Part shown: piece after piece, positions 8,297 to 15,992 of the stretch
How positions within the stretch are numbered: the first letter of the stretch is position 1
Layout: the number at the start of each line of letters is the position of its first letter
From: Clostridia bacterium
GTDB lineage: Bacteria; Bacillota; Clostridia; Christensenellales; Aristaeellaceae
Length of the DNA: 36,372 nucleotides
Reading direction: 5' to 3'
Assembly (NCBI GenBank): GCA_030530315.1
Contig: JAUMVG010000032.1
Location: forward strand, 1 to 36,372
Program-made: the position numbers and the translations under genes
Notes under the pieces: model-generated
What the model was told of the DNA's origin: nothing
Databases searched by the model: none
Seen by the model: only the letters and a program-made list of their open reading frames with translations

Positions 8297-8746
8297 TTAT
8301 TCGCCCAGCTGCTCGATCAGGTAGTTCTCCATCCCGATCTCCTGCATCAGGCTCAGGTGCTGGCGCACCCAGTTGAAGTGGTCCTGCTCGTCCACGATGA
8401 ACTGCTGGATCATGCTGCGGGTCACAAAGTCGTCCTCGAACAGGGAAAGCGCCTTGCTCATCATCGGCAGCGCCTCGGCGGCGTCCTTGCAGTCGTACTC
8501 CAGCATTTCCTTGATGTCCGTGAACACGGGATACTCCTGCAGCTCCACCTTCGGGGTCACGCCCAGCTCGATCAGGCGGGCGTTCACCTGCTTGGCTTCG
8601 GCCCACTCCTCGTCCGATTCCGCCATGATCTTGTCCGCCAGCTTGCCAAAGCCGCGCTGCTTCAGCAGCTGCGCCTGAATGGAATGCTGCTGGGAATTGC
8701 CGAACCAGCCCTTTGCCAAACCCTGCAGAAACTCGATCTTCGTCAT
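8297..8746 (-). CDS. Ferritin-like/bacterioferritin-related protein
   Basis: 149-aa four-helix protein. The C-terminal half keeps DEQDHFNW and then LMQEIGMENYL, closely like bacterioferritin (DEExH and IGLxNYL). The first half has ESDEEWAEAK where an ExxH pair is expected, so the His ligand seems replaced and the ferroxidase centre may be incomplete. It could store iron, act in a hetero-oligomer, or have another diiron role. The ATG at 8746 was chosen because GGAGGGG sits 6 nt upstream; an ATG at 8761 lies before that site. The promoter region is packed with Fur/PerR-like dyads, so iron or peroxide control is likely. Confidence 0.75.
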   Translation of the reverse strand: MTKIEFLQGLAKGWFGNSQQHSIQAQLLKQRGFGKLADKIMAESDEEWAEAKQVNARLIELGVTPKVELQEYPVFTDIKEMLEYDCKDAAEALPMMSKALSLFEDDFVTRSMIQQFIVDEQDHFNWVRQHLSLMQEIGMENYLIEQLGE

Positions 8747-8764
8747 TGTGTTCCCCTCCATGTC

Positions 8765-8840
8765 ATGATAATCATTTTTGCCTGCGCTTGATTGCGCGCA
8801 ATCACAATTATCATTGTAGTGATCGGAGGGAATTAATCAA
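8765..8840 (-). promoter_or_regulatory. Promoter and operators of the ferritin-like gene
   Basis: On the minus strand TTGATT (8835-8840) and TACAAT (8813-8818) are 16 bp apart. A Fur/PerR-like dyad ACAATTATCATTGT (8804-8817, 12 of 14 symmetric) overlaps the -10. It is followed by a perfect 16-bp palindrome TGATTGCGCGCAATCA (8789-8804) and a second Fur/PerR-like core ATGATAATCAT (8765-8775). The first and last resemble boxes of the Fur superfamily; the GC-centred palindrome looks like a site for a different regulator. Confidence 0.6.
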
Positions 8841-8859
8841 TTCAGGATTTTGCCAATTA

Positions 8860-8874
8860 TTCTCATTATGAGAA
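8860..8874. promoter_or_regulatory. Palindrome TTCTCATTATGAGAA
   Basis: A 15-bp dyad, symmetric except for the central base, lies between the TetR stop and the -35 of the ferritin-like gene, about 20 bp upstream of that -35. It may be an operator, perhaps for the adjacent TetR protein, or a small hairpin at the end of the TetR transcript. Confidence 0.4.
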
Positions 8875-8898
8875 GAATCAGCAACATCCTCTCATTCT

Positions 8899-9447
8899 CT
8901 ATTGAAAATAATCGCGGAGCGGTTCAGGCAGCGAAGCGGCGTACACCTCTGTCAGCGTTTCCCGGCTCACGGGATATTTCCCCAGGATCCACTCGCAGGT
9001 GAGCATGACCGTGCCGAAGGAATATAATCTCACGAGCATCTCCGTCTTCCTGTCAGGACCGCTTGGATCGGAAGCGGCGCGGATGCGATCCATAAGGGCG
9101 TTGAAGTGGATCTCCGTCATATAGCGGATAAACGAATCATATCCGCTGGTATTGGTGAGCAGGTTAGCGAGGTAGTTCCTCTGCTCATCGTAATAATCCG
9201 CCGCGTCGGAAAGGGACCGCTGCCAGTCCTTCCGGGTGCCGTCCTCCTGCTCCAGCAGCTTCTGCACATCGCGGGCGTAGTCCCAGGCGATGAGGTCGTA
9301 CTTGTCCCTGAACTGCCGGTAGAAGGTCGCAATGGAATAGCCGCAATTCTTCGCGATATCCTGCACCGTGATCCTGTCGATGTCCCGGCTCTGCGCCAGC
9401 TCCCGAAGGGATTCCGCCAGCAGCTCCTTCGCCGTCTTCCGCTTCAC
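8899..9447 (-). CDS. TetR/AcrR family transcriptional regulator
   Basis: 182-aa regulator. The N-terminal 50 residues are a TetR helix-turn-helix (ITVQDIAKNCGYSIATFYRQF, here split as ITVQDIAKNCGY and SIATFYRQFRDKYDL); the C-terminal ligand domain resembles the DhaS/TetR_C_8 type. Translation starts at GTG 9447, with GGAGGAGG 7-8 nt upstream. The effector and targets are unknown. Its neighbours on the same strand suggest it could control the ferritin/OhrR/GPx block or the ferredoxin/GTPase pair upstream. No clear promoter was found in 9448-9581. Confidence 0.82.
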   Translation of the reverse strand: MKRKTAKELLAESLRELAQSRDIDRITVQDIAKNCGYSIATFYRQFRDKYDLIAWDYARDVQKLLEQEDGTRKDWQRSLSDAADYYDEQRNYLANLLTNTSGYDSFIRYMTEIHFNALMDRIRAASDPSGPDRKTEMLVRLYSFGTVMLTCEWILGKYPVSRETLTEVYAASLPEPLRDYFQ

Positions 9448-9581
9448 CCGCGTTCCTCCTCCAACTCCAAAGCGTCATGGCCTCTGAATCATATCTGCCT
9501 TCTCGCTTCATGGACTTTCTCTGTTCAATGACAGCCGGCGCGGTCTTCGCCGCCGTCCCAGGCATCAGATCGTCAAATCCT

Positions 9582-9845
9582 TCAGGATTCCTTCGGTTTA
9601 TTCATTCTCAATTCCACCGTCACAGGCTCTTTGGTATAGACCTGGCACCCAAGGCGCCATCCTTCCTCCAACTGCGCCTCGCTGAACCAGATCCTGTCCA
9701 TCGTATTGATCGTCGCCTTTCCCCTGAGTATCCTGACGGCACATTTCCCGCAGTTGCCCCGCCCACCGCAGGCAGTGAGGATGTGAATATCCTGGCTGAG
9801 CAGATAATCCTGCAGGCGCACATTGGCCGGGCATTCTATGATCAT
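9582..9845 (-). CDS. Small 2Fe-2S ferredoxin
   Basis: 87-aa protein with the plant-type 2Fe-2S motif: Cys26, Cys32, Cys35 (ACGGRGNCGKC) and a distant Cys67 (LGCQVY). It resembles the N-terminal ferredoxin domain of corrinoid-activation/ASKHA proteins (RACo, DUF4445) but stands alone, so it is an electron carrier of unknown partner. Cys5 is extra. The start at 9845 follows GGGAG. It lies 124 bp downstream of the Tet-like GTPase; a short ORF at 9842-9970 fills that gap and overlaps it by 4 bp. Confidence 0.8.
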   Translation of the reverse strand: MIIECPANVRLQDYLLSQDIHILTACGGRGNCGKCAVRILRGKATINTMDRIWFSEAQLEEGWRLGCQVYTKEPVTVELRMNKPKES

Positions 9846-9970
9846 GCTTCTCCCGTCCTTTCCTTCAATTCCTTGCCTTCGCGCCCCGCATTCGGCCCCA
9901 CGCCGACTTTCTCCCGGACGCGCTCCGCGGCGTACGACTCTGAGAACAGGGCCTCTGCAGGGTTCTTCAC
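9842..9970 (-). CDS. Possible 42-aa ORF or gene remnant
   Basis: A GTG at 9970 (overlapping the GTPase stop) opens a frame that ends in ATGA at the ferredoxin start. The codons have the GC-rich third positions of the neighbours, and the product (containing AEALFSESYAAERVREKV) looks like a natural helix. There is no good ribosome site. It may be a coupled small gene, the tail of a lost gene, or chance. Confidence 0.25.
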   Translation of the reverse strand: MKNPAEALFSESYAAERVREKVGVGPNAGREGKELKERTGEA

Positions 9971-11907
9971 TATCCGTCCAGGTCGAATATCCCGCCCTCC
10001 AACGCGCTGCGAGCCGCCAGGATGTATTTGCTGGTATCCAACGGGTCCACGCTGCGCCGGGGCGCGGTCGCTCCAAGCTCCATGGGGCACTCCCGATAGC
10101 TGTGCAGCCGGAAGCTCATGCCGCCCCGGCCGCCCGTGCTCTGGGCCAGCCGCGCGGCATAGTCCATGCTGGAGGCCACCGGCACCAGCGCCGTCATCGC
10201 CGCGAAATCCTCGCTGGATTCCACCGCCGTCACCTCGCCCCGCATGGCGGTGATGTCGCTCATCACATGGCCCACGCAATCCTGGGGAACGCGCAGGCGA
10301 AGCTCCAATATCGGCTCCAGCAGCACGCTGCCGCCTGCCCGCAGGCCATCCTGGATGCCCCAGGGGGTGGCCACGATGAAATCCAACGGATGGGTGTGGA
10401 ATTGGTGGTGGCTTCCGCCGACGAGGGTGATATCCACGTCCGTCACCCGCCAGCCGAGCCTTCCCTGGTTCAGCGCCAGCGGCAGGGCCTGCTCCACCTG
10501 GTGCTGGTAGCGCGGCGCGATCTCCCGCGCGGGCACCTCAGAACGGAATCGCACGCCGCTGCCCCTGGGCGCGGGCCTTATGATGAATTGCAGTATCGCC
10601 CAGCAGGGCTTGGGCCAGGTGTACTCCGCGTAGCCCTCGGCGGCGTGGGCGATGGTCTCCCGATAGATCACCGTGGGCTTTTCAAAGGACGCATTGAGAT
10701 CGAAGCGGCTCTTCAATTCCTCCTGGAGGATCTCCAGCTGGATACTGCCCATGACCTCCATCTGCAGTTCCCCCGTGGCCTTGACATAGCGGGTGCGCAG
10801 CAGCGGGTCCTCATCCGAGAGGGTCTCGCAGGCGGCAGCCAGCGCCGTCAGCTTCTCCGGCGCCTCCGGCACGACGCGCACCGTCATCAGCGGCGTGCGA
10901 AGCGTGCCCGGGCGCACCTTCCGTGGCAGCGCGTCCCCGCTTCCGATGACCTGCCCGATCTTCATCTGGCCCAGGCCGTAGACAACGCCGATCTCCCCCG
11001 CCGACAGGCTGCCGCGATCCGCGCCGGACACATCCCGGATCTGGGTGATCTTGTTCTGCACCGGGGGCGGCTCTCCCGTCAGGGGATCGACGCGCCCCGG
11101 CAGCGTCAGCTGCGCCCGGTTTTCCAGCCGCCCGGCGAACAGGCGCACCCACAGGCCCTTGCCCAGCAGCCGGTCACGGGCAACGGCGAAGGCCACGCCG
11201 CACAGCGCGTCCGACGTCGCCGCGGGCTCTGGCAGGTATTTCAGGATCGCGTCCAGCAGCGGCTCGATGCCGAGTCCCTTCAGCGCGGAGCCCGACAGCA
11301 TCGGATAGACCCCGCCGCTTCGCGCCAGCGCCGCCATCCGTTCTTTCAGCTCCGGTTCGCCGAGGGCTTCCCCCGCCAGCCAGCGCTCCATCACGGCATC
11401 GTCGGCGTCGCAGACCGCTTCGAGGACCTGATCGGCCTCTCCAACCAGCGCCGCCCGCGAGGACAGCCGCCTTCGGATCTGCGCCGCGACGCGGGGCACG
11501 TCCGCGCCCTCACGGTCCACCTTGTTGATGAAGAAGAGCACCGGCAGGCCCTGCTCCCGCAGCGCCTCGAACAGCAGCTCCGTCTGGGGCTGGACCCCCT
11601 CGGCGGCGCTCACCACCATGATCGCCCCGTCCAGCGCCCACAGCGAGCGCTCAATCTCCGCCGAGAAGTCGGCGTGGCCGGGGGTGTCGATCAGATTGAT
11701 GGCCACGCCCTTCCAGTCCAGGCGCACACAGCTGGCGCGCACAGAGATGCCCCGGCGCTGCTCCACGGGCAGACTGTCGGTGTGCGCGGTGCCGCTGTCC
11801 ACGCTTCCCGCCTTGCGAATCGCCCCGGCATGCAATAGCAATTGCTCCGACAGCGTGGTCTTGCCCGCATCGACGTGGGCAAATATACCGATGTTTCGTA
11901 TTCTCAT
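9970..11907 (-). CDS. Tet(M)/EF-G-like translational GTPase
   Basis: 645-aa ribosome-associated GTPase with the length and layout of ribosomal protection proteins. The G1 motif AHVDAGKTT is at residues 10-18, G3 is DTPGHADF, and G4 is NKVD. These are followed by beta-barrel, EF-G domain III, IV and V regions. In Tet(M) the tip of a domain IV loop (SPVSTPADF) reaches the tetracycline site; here the aligned stretch reads FHTHPLDF, so that key loop is not conserved. I therefore do not call tetracycline resistance; it may be a housekeeping or stress paralogue. The ATG follows AAGAGG with almost no spacing. A TATAAT at 12072-12077 could be the -10 of a distant promoter with a poor -35. Confidence 0.82.
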   Translation of the reverse strand: MRIRNIGIFAHVDAGKTTLSEQLLLHAGAIRKAGSVDSGTAHTDSLPVEQRRGISVRASCVRLDWKGVAINLIDTPGHADFSAEIERSLWALDGAIMVVSAAEGVQPQTELLFEALREQGLPVLFFINKVDREGADVPRVAAQIRRRLSSRAALVGEADQVLEAVCDADDAVMERWLAGEALGEPELKERMAALARSGGVYPMLSGSALKGLGIEPLLDAILKYLPEPAATSDALCGVAFAVARDRLLGKGLWVRLFAGRLENRAQLTLPGRVDPLTGEPPPVQNKITQIRDVSGADRGSLSAGEIGVVYGLGQMKIGQVIGSGDALPRKVRPGTLRTPLMTVRVVPEAPEKLTALAAACETLSDEDPLLRTRYVKATGELQMEVMGSIQLEILQEELKSRFDLNASFEKPTVIYRETIAHAAEGYAEYTWPKPCWAILQFIIRPAPRGSGVRFRSEVPAREIAPRYQHQVEQALPLALNQGRLGWRVTDVDITLVGGSHHQFHTHPLDFIVATPWGIQDGLRAGGSVLLEPILELRLRVPQDCVGHVMSDITAMRGEVTAVESSEDFAAMTALVPVASSMDYAARLAQSTGGRGGMSFRLHSYRECPMELGATAPRRSVDPLDTSKYILAARSALEGGIFDLDG

Positions 11908-12166
11908 CCTCTTAGAGTCCGCACCCGTCGGTGCGCCGGGAATGAATCCCTTGGCTGTTCCCGTGACGCATGCTTTTCTGTCTTTGTTGCGCGGAAATGG
12001 ATCGGCGGCTCCACCGCATCATCATCCCGCCCCGTTTTCGAAGGTTTCAGCGAGCGCTGTCCTGTGAACCAATTATATCATAGAATCCTCCCAAAGTGTA
12101 GGCGGTTTCCCATTTCCATGGCACATTGGAAAAGCTCTAAACGCCGCTTGTTGTTTCCAAGGCAAA
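11908..12166. other. Gene-free stretch upstream of the Tet-like GTPase
   Basis: No credible ORF. The only signal is a minus-strand TATAAT at 12072-12077 with TACACT as a weak -35 at 12095-12100, which could start a long leader of about 160 nt for the GTPase gene. I see no riboswitch-like conserved core in that leader, but a leader-peptide or attenuator arrangement, as known for tet(M), cannot be excluded. Confidence 0.35.
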
Positions 12167-12210
12167 GCGCAAGGGCGGCAATGAGATGAATCTCACCGCC
12201 GCCCTTGCGC
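12167..12210 (-). terminator. Long hairpin terminator after asnB
   Basis: Perfect 13-bp arms GCGCAAGGGCGGC (12167-12179) and GCCGCCCTTGCGC (12198-12210), with an inner TGAGAT/ATCTCA pairing. It lies 73 bp beyond the asnB stop. The T-run after it on the minus strand is short (TTTG), so termination may rest on stem strength. Confidence 0.6.
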
Positions 12211-12282
12211 CGTCTGGAATTGCCGGTGATTCTATCCAAGGGAGTGGTTTTTTCAGGTTGAGAAGCGGCCAATGGCGACGCC

Positions 12283-13866
12283 TCAAATTCCGCTGGCCCC
12301 ATAGTTGCTCAGCACCCTTGCGGACGGATCGTCCACGTCGCAGCCGGGCCAGGTTCGGTTGGGCATCCAGAAGTCCGCGATCATCCTCGCCTGGCCGGGA
12401 TAGTATTGTTCAAAGAGTTCCCTGTACAGCAGGCTCTCCTTCGTGAACGGGTGGCAGTAGTCGTATTTTGCCGCCCTCTCGGCAAATTCAGCGTCGGTGT
12501 AGGTGCGCTCCGCCAGGGTCTTGAGGTCGCTGACCATGGAATGCCCCACCGCGTCGGAGAAGGCCGCCTTCTGCCGCCAGAGGATCTCGTCGGGCAGGAT
12601 GTGGTCGTCGGCAAAGGCCTTGCGGATGAGGTACTTACCCATATCGTGTTTGTTCATCTTCAATTCAGGATCGGTGGACATGGCGTAGCGCACGAACTTC
12701 AGATCCCCGAAGGGCACCCGCGCCTCCAGGCTGTTCACGCTGATGCAGCGGTCCGCCCGCAGCACGTCGTACATGTGCAGCTCCCGGATGCGCTTCTCCG
12801 CCTCCTCCTGGAAGGCCGCGGCGCTGGGGGCGAAGTCGGTGTACTTGTAGCCGAACAGCTCGTCCGAAATCTCGCCCGTCAACAGCACCCGGATGTCGGT
12901 GTGCTCATGGATGTATTTGCACACCAGATACATGCCGATGGACGCTCGGACGGTGGTGATGTCCCAGGTGCCCAGCAATTCCACCACGGTGGGCAGCGCC
13001 TCCAGCACGTCCTTCTCGCTGATGATGACCTCGGTGTGGTCCGCGCCGATGAAATCCGCCGCCATGCGGGCATACTTCAGGTCGATGGCGTCAATATCCA
13101 TGCCGATGGCAAAGGTGCGGATGGGCTTGTCGAGCATTCTCTGCGCGATGGCGCACACCAGCGAGGAATCCAGCCCGCCGGAGAGCAGGAAGCCCACCGG
13201 CACATCGGCGTCCAGACGCTTTGCCACGCCGTCGATCAGCAGGCGGCGCAGCTTCTGGCAGATGTGGTCCTCGTCTCGCATCGTGAATTGGTCCACGTGC
13301 GCCGGGTCGGCGTAGCGGACGAACTCCCCGTCCACCCAGTAGCATCCCGGCGGGAAGGGCAGGATTGCATCGCACAGTCCCATCAGGTTCTTGGGCTCGC
13401 TGGCGAAGGCCGTGCCCCCGTCAGGCAGCCTGCCGTAATACAGCGGGCGGATGCCGATGGGGTCCCGGGCGGCGATCAGCCTGTCCTGTTCGCCGTCGTA
13501 CAGGATCAGCGCGAACTCCGCGTCCAGCGTCTTGAACATCTCCACGCCATACTCCCTGTACAGCGGCAGCAGGATCTCGCAGTCCGACGCGCTTTGGATG
13601 GGGAAACCCTCGTCGATCAGCCTCTGGCGCAGCGGGCGGAAGCCGTACAGCTCGCCGTTGCAGACCACATAGGAGCCGTTCATCTCAAACGGCTGCATGC
13701 CCTCATCCGTCAGGCCCATGATGGCCAGCCGGTGAAAGCCCAGCCAGCCCCGGGAAATCCCGATGAACCGGCTCATGTCCGGGCCGCGGGAAATCGTCCG
13801 GTCGAAGCACGCGCGCAGCTTTTCCTCGGGAATGGACTTCCCTTCGACGCCAAAGATGGAACACAT
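12283..13866 (-). CDS. asnB: Asparagine synthase (glutamine-hydrolysing)
   Basis: Cytoplasmic ATP-dependent enzyme making asparagine from aspartate with glutamine as nitrogen donor. The 527-aa product begins MCSIFGVEG; Cys2 becomes the N-terminal nucleophile of the class II amidotransferase after Met removal. The synthase half carries the PP-loop LSGGLDSSLV. The ATG at 13866 is fixed by this Cys2 and by GGAGG 8 nt upstream; a longer frame reaching 14067 is leader. Its promoter and T-box leader at 13880-14361 point to control by uncharged tRNA-Asn. It is divergent from the glnA-gltBD cluster, so the whole hub handles glutamine nitrogen. Confidence 0.95.
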   Translation of the reverse strand: MCSIFGVEGKSIPEEKLRACFDRTISRGPDMSRFIGISRGWLGFHRLAIMGLTDEGMQPFEMNGSYVVCNGELYGFRPLRQRLIDEGFPIQSASDCEILLPLYREYGVEMFKTLDAEFALILYDGEQDRLIAARDPIGIRPLYYGRLPDGGTAFASEPKNLMGLCDAILPFPPGCYWVDGEFVRYADPAHVDQFTMRDEDHICQKLRRLLIDGVAKRLDADVPVGFLLSGGLDSSLVCAIAQRMLDKPIRTFAIGMDIDAIDLKYARMAADFIGADHTEVIISEKDVLEALPTVVELLGTWDITTVRASIGMYLVCKYIHEHTDIRVLLTGEISDELFGYKYTDFAPSAAAFQEEAEKRIRELHMYDVLRADRCISVNSLEARVPFGDLKFVRYAMSTDPELKMNKHDMGKYLIRKAFADDHILPDEILWRQKAAFSDAVGHSMVSDLKTLAERTYTDAEFAERAAKYDYCHPFTKESLLYRELFEQYYPGQARMIADFWMPNRTWPGCDVDDPSARVLSNYGASGI

Positions 13867-13879
13867 AAAAAGCACCTCC

Positions 13880-14326
13880 GTAAATGGTCGGCTGTCCTGT
13901 TTGGATTTCAGGACGAAGGCCGCCGCTCCGTGGTGCCACCTGATTTGCTTCTCATCGGGCTCTGTCAAGCCCCGACGGGGATAACGGTCCGTCACGCCGC
14001 CGCACCTACTGAGCCGATCGGGTTTGAAAGATTCTTCGCTCAGAATGACATCGCCTACCCGCGTCATCCTGAGCGCAGTAGAGAATCATCTCCGCCTTCG
14101 TGGCTCTTCGTTCAGGATGACATCGCCTACCCGCGTCATCCTGAACGCAGCGAAGGATCTTCTCTCCCACCGCCGTTCAGCCTGGACTTGGAAGGGTTCT
14201 TCGCCCGGTGGCTCATGCGGGATTTTCACCGTCGCCCGCTCTCTGGGATGCCGCCTTCGGGAATGCGCAAGGGTCTCGTTCCCGCCGGGTTACTCTGCTT
14301 CCGCAACGCTTTCGCTTTGAAATTTT
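13880..14326 (-). ncRNA. T-box leader of asnB (candidate Asn specifier)
   Basis: The minus-strand leader has a Stem I region with AGAGTA, then CAGAGAG and a GCGGG/CCCGC distal hairpin carrying GGTG. A candidate specifier AAC (Asn) lies at 14198-14196 within GAAGAACCC. A Stem III-like GGGCTT/AGAGCCC follows. The canonical T-box AGGTGGCACCACGG lies at 13941-13928, then a GTCCTG/CAGGAC hairpin. That hairpin lacks a T-run. The T-box GCACC could instead pair with GGTGC of the Shine-Dalgarno region, so control might be translational. Two repeat hairpins (14030-14160) are inserted between Stem I and the antiterminator, making the leader unusually long. T-box identity is firm; specifier and mechanism are inference. 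Confidence 0.82.
14030..14160. repeat. Two tandem hairpin repeats inside the asnB T-box leader
   Basis: Two related units, each a hairpin with about 12-bp arms around an identical 13-nt core (ATCGCCTACCCGC). Unit A pairs GCTCAGAATGAC (14038-14049) with GTCATCCTGAGC (14063-14074). Unit B pairs CGTTCAGGATGAC (14109-14121) with GTCATCCTGAACG (14135-14147). Flanking CGAAGGATCT-like sequence matches a repeat style common in many bacterial genomes. They lie between Stem I and the antiterminator. Confidence 0.75.
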
Positions 14327-14332
14327 GCGCTG

Positions 14333-14361
14333 ATTATAGCATTCCCCTCGGATGTTGTCAA
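14333..14361 (-). promoter_or_regulatory. Consensus promoter of asnB
   Basis: On the minus strand TTGACA (14356-14361) and TATAAT (14333-14338) are exactly 17 bp apart, a perfect sigma-A promoter. Transcription would start near 14326 and read the T-box leader. In the divergent gap towards glnA, an inverted repeat TGTAA/TTACA (14384-14403, 10-nt spacer) recalls a GlnR/TnrA site but has the wrong spacing. Confidence 0.85.
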
Positions 14362-14465
14362 TAGTGTTTTGCAATTAAGAATTTGTAAACTTGCAATATT
14401 ACATTATATAGCCGCTGTTTTTGCATCTAATCCGCATAAACATTTCATTTAACATTCAAAACCCC

Positions 14466-14495
14466 TTGACAGCTTGCCCATGGATATGCTATGCT
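14466..14495 (+). promoter_or_regulatory. Promoter of glnA
   Basis: TTGACA (14466-14471) and TATGCT (14490-14495) are 18 bp apart. The start point near 14502 lies just upstream of the leader terminator at 14509-14550, so the leader before the terminator is very short. Confidence 0.65.
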
Positions 14496-14508
14496 TCTTG
14501 CGTGACAA

Positions 14509-14550
14509 GGCAAGGGAGTCGTGTTGAACGACTTCCTTGCCCCTTTTTTT
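14509..14550 (+). terminator. Leader terminator (attenuator) before glnA
   Basis: A 14-bp stem pairs GGCAAGGGAGTCGT (14509-14522) with ACGACTTCCTTGCC (14528-14541), with one G-T pair and a GTTGA loop, then CC and seven T. It lies between the glnA promoter and the ribosome site at 14556-14560, so glnA expression must require antitermination or read-through. The ANTAR regulator encoded after glnA is the natural candidate, but I do not see the usual pair of hexaloop (AxxGxx) hairpins. Confidence 0.8.
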
Positions 14551-14567
14551 ATTTCGGAGGTGTGATT

Positions 14568-15899
14568 ATGAGCAAGTACACGAAGGAAGACATCATCCGC
14601 CTGGTCAAGGACGGCGACGTGGAGTTCATCCGCATGCAGTTTACCGACATCTTCGGCCAGCTGAAGAACGTGGCCATCACCGCCAGCCAGATCGAAAAGG
14701 CCGTGAACAACGAGATCATGATCGACGGCAGCTCCATCGAGGGCTTCGTCCGCATCAACGAATCCGATCAGTACCTGCGGCCCGACCTGGACACCTTCGC
14801 GGTACTGCCCTGGCGGCCCCAGCACGGCAAGGTGGCGCGGCTGATCTGCGACGTGTACAACCCGGACGGCACCCCCTTCATGGGCGATCCCCGCGGCACG
14901 CTGAAGCGCATCCTGAAAAAGGCCGCCGACATGGGTTACAGCTTCAATGTGGGCCCGGAGATGGAATTCTTCCTGTTCCAGACCGACGAGCAGGGCAGGC
15001 CGACCACCGCGACCTCCGACGAGGCCGGATACTTCGACCTGGGCCCCCTGGACCACGGCGAGAGCACCCGGCGCGAGATCTGCATGGCGCTGGAGCAGAT
15101 GGGCTTTGAGATCGAAGCCAGCCACCACGAGGTGGCCGCCGGCCAGCACGAGATCGACTTCAAGTATGCCGACGCCCTGACCGCCGCCGACAACATCATG
15201 ACCTTCAAGCTGGCGGTCAAGACCCTGGCCCAGAAGAACGGCCTGCACGCCACGTTCATGCCCAAGCCGGTGTTCGGCATCAACGGCTCAGGCATGCACA
15301 CCAACATGAGCCTGTTCAAGGACGGCAAGAACGTGTTCGCCGACCCGTCCGATGTCAGGGGCCTGAGCAAAGAGGCCTATGCCTTCATCGCGGGCATCCT
15401 GAAGCACGTCAGGGGCATGGCGGCCATCACCAACCCGCTGGTGAACAGCTACAAACGGCTGGTGCCGGGCTATGAGGCCCCCTGCTATCTGGCCTGGTCG
15501 GCCAGCAACCGGAGCGCGCTGATCCGCATCCCCGCGTCCCGGGGCATGGGCACCCGCGTGGAGCTGCGCTGCCCGGACCCGTCCTGCAACCCCTACCTGA
15601 ACATGGCGGTCTGCCTGGCGGCGGGCCTGGACGGCATCGAAAAGGGCCTGACCCCGCCGGAGGAGATCACCGAGAACATCTTCGCCATGGACGCCGCCAC
15701 CCGCGCGGCCAAGGGCATCGAGAGCCTGCCGGGAACGCTGCACGAGGCCGTGAAGTGCCTGAAGGCCGACGAGGTCATCTGCGAGGCCCTGGGCGAACAC
15801 GTGCTTTCCCAGTACGTCGAGGGCAAGGAAAAGGAATGGGACGCCTATCGGACCCATGTCAGTTCGTGGGAGATCGACAGATACCTGGTGATGTACTGA
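14568..15899 (+). CDS. glnA: Glutamine synthetase, type I-alpha
   Basis: Cytoplasmic dodecameric enzyme making glutamine from glutamate, ammonia and ATP. The 443-aa length and lack of the adenylylation region fit the GSI-alpha class of Gram-positives. Motifs seen are DGSSIEGF (residues about 53-60), followed by Arg in FVRINESD at the place of Bacillus Arg62 used in feedback inhibition, then GPEMEFFLF and the ATP-site segment [10 protein letters not shown]. The ATG at 14568 has GGAGG 7 nt upstream. It is followed by the ANTAR regulator and gltBD, a full GS-GOGAT pathway. Expression is gated by a leader terminator. Confidence 0.96.
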   Translation: MSKYTKEDIIRLVKDGDVEFIRMQFTDIFGQLKNVAITASQIEKAVNNEIMIDGSSIEGFVRINESDQYLRPDLDTFAVLPWRPQHGKVARLICDVYNPDGTPFMGDPRGTLKRILKKAADMGYSFNVGPEMEFFLFQTDEQGRPTTATSDEAGYFDLGPLDHGESTRREICMALEQMGFEIEASHHEVAAGQHEIDFKYADALTAADNIMTFKLAVKTLAQKNGLHATFMPKPVFGINGSGMHTNMSLFKDGKNVFADPSDVRGLSKEAYAFIAGILKHVRGMAAITNPLVNSYKRLVPGYEAPCYLAWSASNRSALIRIPASRGMGTRVELRCPDPSCNPYLNMAVCLAAGLDGIEKGLTPPEEITENIFAMDAATRAAKGIESLPGTLHEAVKCLKADEVICEALGEHVLSQYVEGKEKEWDAYRTHVSSWEIDRYLVMY

Positions 15900-15917
15900 A
15901 CATGATTGTGGAATAAA

Positions 15918-15968
15918 GGGACGGTTCCTTGTTCCACTCCCAATCAAAACGGAATAAGGAACCGTCCC
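15918..15968. repeat. REP-like hairpin GGGACGGTTCC between glnA and the ANTAR gene
   Basis: An 18-bp stem: GGGACGGTTCCTTGTTCC (15918-15935) pairs with GGAATAAGGAACCGTCCC (15951-15968) with one G-T pair and a 15-nt loop. The GGGACGGTTCC core is a style of palindrome spread through many genomes and linked to REP-associated tyrosine transposases (from general knowledge). Here it could trim read-through from glnA into the ANTAR-gltBD genes. Confidence 0.75.
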
Positions 15969-15992
15969 CTATTTCAAACAGGAGGTGGTAGT

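Noticed and set aside
9970-11907. Tetracycline resistance gene
   Set aside because: The family match is real, but the loop that acts at the tetracycline site is not conserved, so resistance is not claimed.
14384-14403. GlnR/TnrA-like site TGTAA...TTACA between asnB and glnA
   Set aside because: The spacer gives a 20-bp site instead of the 17-bp consensus, so it is not called as GlnR control.
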